Source: JAYFNU01 sp964622315
GTDB lineage: Bacteria; Bacillota; Clostridia; Oscillospirales; Ruminococcaceae
NCBI GenBank assembly: GCA_964622315.1
Contig: CAZUOY010000072.1
Coordinates: 1-7,409 of the forward strand
Length of the DNA stretch: 7,409 bases
Direction: 5' to 3'
In this document: positions 5,615 to 7,409 of the stretch, one piece after another
Numbering within the stretch: position 1 is the first letter of the stretch
Layout: every line of letters starts with the position of its first letter
Translations under genes and position numbers: made by a program
The notes under the pieces: model-generated
What the model was told of the DNA's origin: nothing
Databases searched by the model: none
The model's input: only the letters and a program-made list of their open reading frames with translations

Positions 5615-7098
5615 TACTGGAATTCCTCCTCGTTCTTAACGGATTTTGAGGAGTTGTAGACTATAAGGGAAAAGAACGCGGAAAGCGCAAACACAATAAT
5701 GCCGATAACTGACGCAAGATTGTAGTCGGAAAAATTCACAGTGAGCTTATAAAGCCACGTCACAAGAAGGTCAGTCTCGCCCGCTTGATAAAGCCAAACC
5801 GATTTAGGGTCGCCTTGCGTAAGAAGATAGATGACGTTAAAGTTGTTAATGTTCCCGATAAACTGTGTAATGAGGTACGGTGAGGTGACAAAAAGCATAT
5901 ACGGCAGAGTTATCTTCATAAACGCTTTGACCGGTCCTGCGCCGTCTATCCTTGCGCTCTCGTAAAGAGCGCTCGGAATGTTCATTAGAATACCCGTAGT
6001 AATAAGCATTGAGTACGGTATTCCCACCCACATATTTATCAGCACACACATAACACGGGCTATCTTGCCGTCCGTTAAAAACTTTACAGGCGAGCCGTTT
6101 AGTGCCTGTATTATGACGTTGACAGGTCCGAGGTCGCCGAACATTTTACTCATGAGAAGAAGTGAAACGAACTGCGGCACGGCGATAGTTATTACGAAAA
6201 CGGTGCGCCAGAAGCTTTTGAAGCGTATGCCCTTCTTATTTATCATTAGCGCGAGTATCATACCGAAAAGATAGCTTGTAAAGGTGGCGAGCACAGCCCA
6301 GACGAAGGTCCAGCGAAGAAGATAGCCCAGCGTGTGGCTTTTAAGCGAATCCTGTCCGAAGACATCGCTGAAATTTTCCAAGCCCACCCATGTAAACAGG
6401 TTTCCGGGCGGCTGATGGTTTCGGTCGTAGTTTGTAAAGGCGATTAAGAACATAAAAATAAGAGGCAGAATCACAAACGCCGCAGCCATAATACTCGGAA
6501 GGGCGAGTAGTGTGGTCTGATATCTTTTATCAAACAGCTCTTTAAGCTCCTCGCGGAAGGTCGGCTGTTTCTCTCCACTCGCTTGGCGCTGTTGTGCCTT
6601 GAAGCAGGCGTTTATGCTGCCTTTGTAGAGCGCGATGAATGCCAAAAGCAGAACCAACGTCATTACGCTGTAAAGGAGTATCAGCATAGAGTTGTCCGCC
6701 ACTCCGTAAACCATTATGCCAAGCTCCTCGTCGAAGTAGCCCGTCTCGACGTTTGTTCCGAGTGTGCCGAAATCCTTAAGATAGTTCCAGCCAAACCCAA
6801 AAAAGAACAGCAGAAATCCCACCTCTGTGGCAAGAAAAAGCAGCCCTTTTATTATCTGCCCCCTTATGGCGCAACCAAGCCCCATAACAAGATAAGAAAG
6901 CTTTGTGAATATGTCACCTTTAATAAATACATTCACGTAGCTCTTAACGCCTGCTGCTATTCCTCTCAAGCCGCGCCACACGGCGAGCGCGAAGCCTTTG
7001 AGCACCCTTGCTATACTTCGCGGAAGCGCCTTGAAGAAGCGACCCAGTTTATACGCCGCTTTTTCAAACAGATTCATCGTGTGATAGTTTTTCTCCAT
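5614..7098 (-). CDS. malF: Maltose/maltodextrin-type ABC transporter permease MalF
   Basis: This is the second permease subunit of the CUT1 importer, 494 residues from the chosen ATG at 7098. That ATG has an SD (GAGG, 7108-7105) six bases upstream. A TTG at 7119 would add seven residues but has no SD and falls inside a hairpin loop region. Residues 1-65 form a basic, possibly amphipathic cytoplasmic extension. Next come a hydrophobic region with the IRGQIIKGLLFL motif (about 66-104) and helices near 136-158, 196-222, 260-286, 296-320, 349-372, 398-418 and 464-482. The EAA loop is ESARIDGAGPVKAFMKITLP (380-399). The large periplasmic loop of enterobacterial MalF is missing; only about 40 residues separate the helices there. 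It overlaps malG by one base. Confidence 0.92.
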   Translation of the reverse strand: MEKNYHTMNLFEKAAYKLGRFFKALPRSIARVLKGFALAVWRGLRGIAAGVKSYVNVFIKGDIFTKLSYLVMGLGCAIRGQIIKGLLFLATEVGFLLFFFGFGWNYLKDFGTLGTNVETGYFDEELGIMVYGVADNSMLILLYSVMTLVLLLAFIALYKGSINACFKAQQRQASGEKQPTFREELKELFDKRYQTTLLALPSIMAAAFVILPLIFMFLIAFTNYDRNHQPPGNLFTWVGLENFSDVFGQDSLKSHTLGYLLRWTFVWAVLATFTSYLFGMILALMINKKGIRFKSFWRTVFVITIAVPQFVSLLLMSKMFGDLGPVNVIIQALNGSPVKFLTDGKIARVMCVLINMWVGIPYSMLITTGILMNIPSALYESARIDGAGPVKAFMKITLPYMLFVTSPYLITQFIGNINNFNVIYLLTQGDPKSVWLYQAGETDLLVTWLYKLTVNFSDYNLASVIGIIVFALSAFFSLIVYNSSKSVKNEEEFQ

Positions 7099-7101
7099 TA
7101 G

Positions 7102-7125
7102 GTACCTCGAATATTTCAAAGGTAC
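7102..7125 (-). promoter_or_regulatory. Hairpin covering the malF ribosome binding site
   Basis: On the minus strand GTACCTT (7125-7119) can pair with GAGGTAC (7108-7102), with one T-G wobble. An inner GAA/TTC pairing follows after a single bulged T, leaving the loop ATA. The 3' arm contains the GAGG SD of malF, and the ATG begins four bases past the stem. When folded, this stem would hide the ribosome site and lower malF translation relative to malE. It shares one base (7125) with the palindrome at 7125-7148. The pairing is read directly; the regulatory effect is inference. Confidence 0.5.
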
Positions 7126-7148
7126 AGACCGAGCTTAAGCTCGGTCTG
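7125..7148. repeat. Perfect 24-bp palindrome between malE and malF
   Basis: CAGACCGAGC (7125-7134) and GCTCGGTCTG (7139-7148) are perfect inverted arms around TTAA; the whole 24 bases is self-complementary. It starts 24 bases past the malE stop. No T run follows on the minus strand (TACCTTTG), so it is not a standard full terminator. Stable stems in this position commonly protect the 3' end of the binding-protein message or cause partial termination, which keeps MalE in excess over the permeases. A DNA-level operator is possible but less likely inside an operon. Confidence 0.7.
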
Positions 7149-7172
7149 CAAACTATTAGGTTCCTTTTAATT

Positions 7173-7409
7173 CTATGCGACTATCTGTGCTACCATTGCA
7201 TCAAGCTGTTCTTGTAACGACACGGAATAGTCTTTGGTTTCCATACTTGTGCCGAACGCCTCGGCAGGTGACCAGAAGTTTCCCAAAACATCGTTCTGTG
7301 AAACCGCAAACTGGTTTTGAAGCGCAAGCGCGGAAAGCGACTTGTTTGAAAGCACCGCGTCGCTCTTAGCGGCGTTTACGTTGGACGGTCCAAGCAAGTC
7401 GCTTTCCGC
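7173..7409 (-). CDS. malE: Sugar ABC transporter solute-binding protein, C-terminal end (MalE-like)
   Basis: Only the last 78 residues are present; the rest lies beyond the right edge. The frame is open to the edge, so the start is not in this window. The visible sequence includes ALALQNQFAVSQNDVLGNFW followed by SPAEAFG, an acidic/polar stretch and the ending SLQEQLDAMVAQIVA before TAG. This matches the C-terminal lobe of CUT1 binding proteins, where a final helix closes the fold. Position immediately before malF and malG supports the extracellular lipoprotein that captures maltodextrin, but the signal peptide and sugar site are not visible. The symbol rests mainly on context. Confidence 0.8.
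   Translation of the reverse strand, partial: AESDLLGPSNVNAAKSDAVLSNKSLSALALQNQFAVSQNDVLGNFWSPAEAFGTSMETKDYSVSLQEQLDAMVAQIVA

Noticed and set aside
6583..7101. Open plus-strand frame of 172 codons
   Set aside because: It lies wholly opposite malF, whose family identity is clear, and the protein shows no recognisable domain.
7099..7119. TTG start for malF seven codons upstream of the ATG
   Set aside because: There is no purine-rich SD before it and it sits in the intercistronic hairpin; the ATG at 7098 has a well-spaced GAGG.

Overview
The window reads as chromosomal DNA of an anaerobic Gram-positive bacterium of the Firmicutes, most likely class Clostridia. This is inferred from a DUF975-family membrane protein, a short type I (Bacillus/Clostridium-like) glutamine synthetase, maltose-type ABC permeases without the large MalF periplasmic loop, purine-rich Shine-Dalgarno (SD) sites and AT-rich consensus promoters. 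Genus cannot be told from the sequence. All six protein genes lie on the minus strand, so transcription of the coding genes runs right to left. No mobile element, tRNA, rRNA or CRISPR array was seen.

From right to left (direction of transcription): positions 7409-7173 hold the 3' end of a solute-binding protein gene (malE-like). It is followed by malF (7098-5614) and malG (5614-4772), which overlap by one base. Together they form a maltose/maltodextrin-type importer with no ATPase gene in view. The malE-malF gap carries two abutting hairpins, one a perfect palindrome and the other covering the malF SD. A strong intrinsic terminator (4749-4719) closes the sugar operon.

A separate promoter (4696-4667) drives a large membrane-anchored NlpC/P60 cell-wall hydrolase (4596-2134). 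It has an unusual cytoplasmic Lys/Glu-rich tail of about 325 residues. Next comes glnA (2020-683) with its own near-consensus promoter (2121-2093), a leader hairpin, a TTG start and a 12-bp terminator hairpin (672-644). At the left edge, a DUF975 membrane protein gene (414-1, cut by the window) has its own promoter overlapping a perfect inverted repeat.

The most unusual element is on the plus strand between DUF975 and glnA. A perfect TTGACA-17-TATAAT promoter (551-579) is followed about 55 bases later by an intrinsic terminator (612-639), with no reading frame in between. This looks like a very short noncoding RNA convergent with glnA. The genes are ordinary metabolic and envelope genes; the more notable signals are the candidate small RNA, the SD-masking hairpin in the malE-malF gap and the NlpC/P60 protein's architecture.
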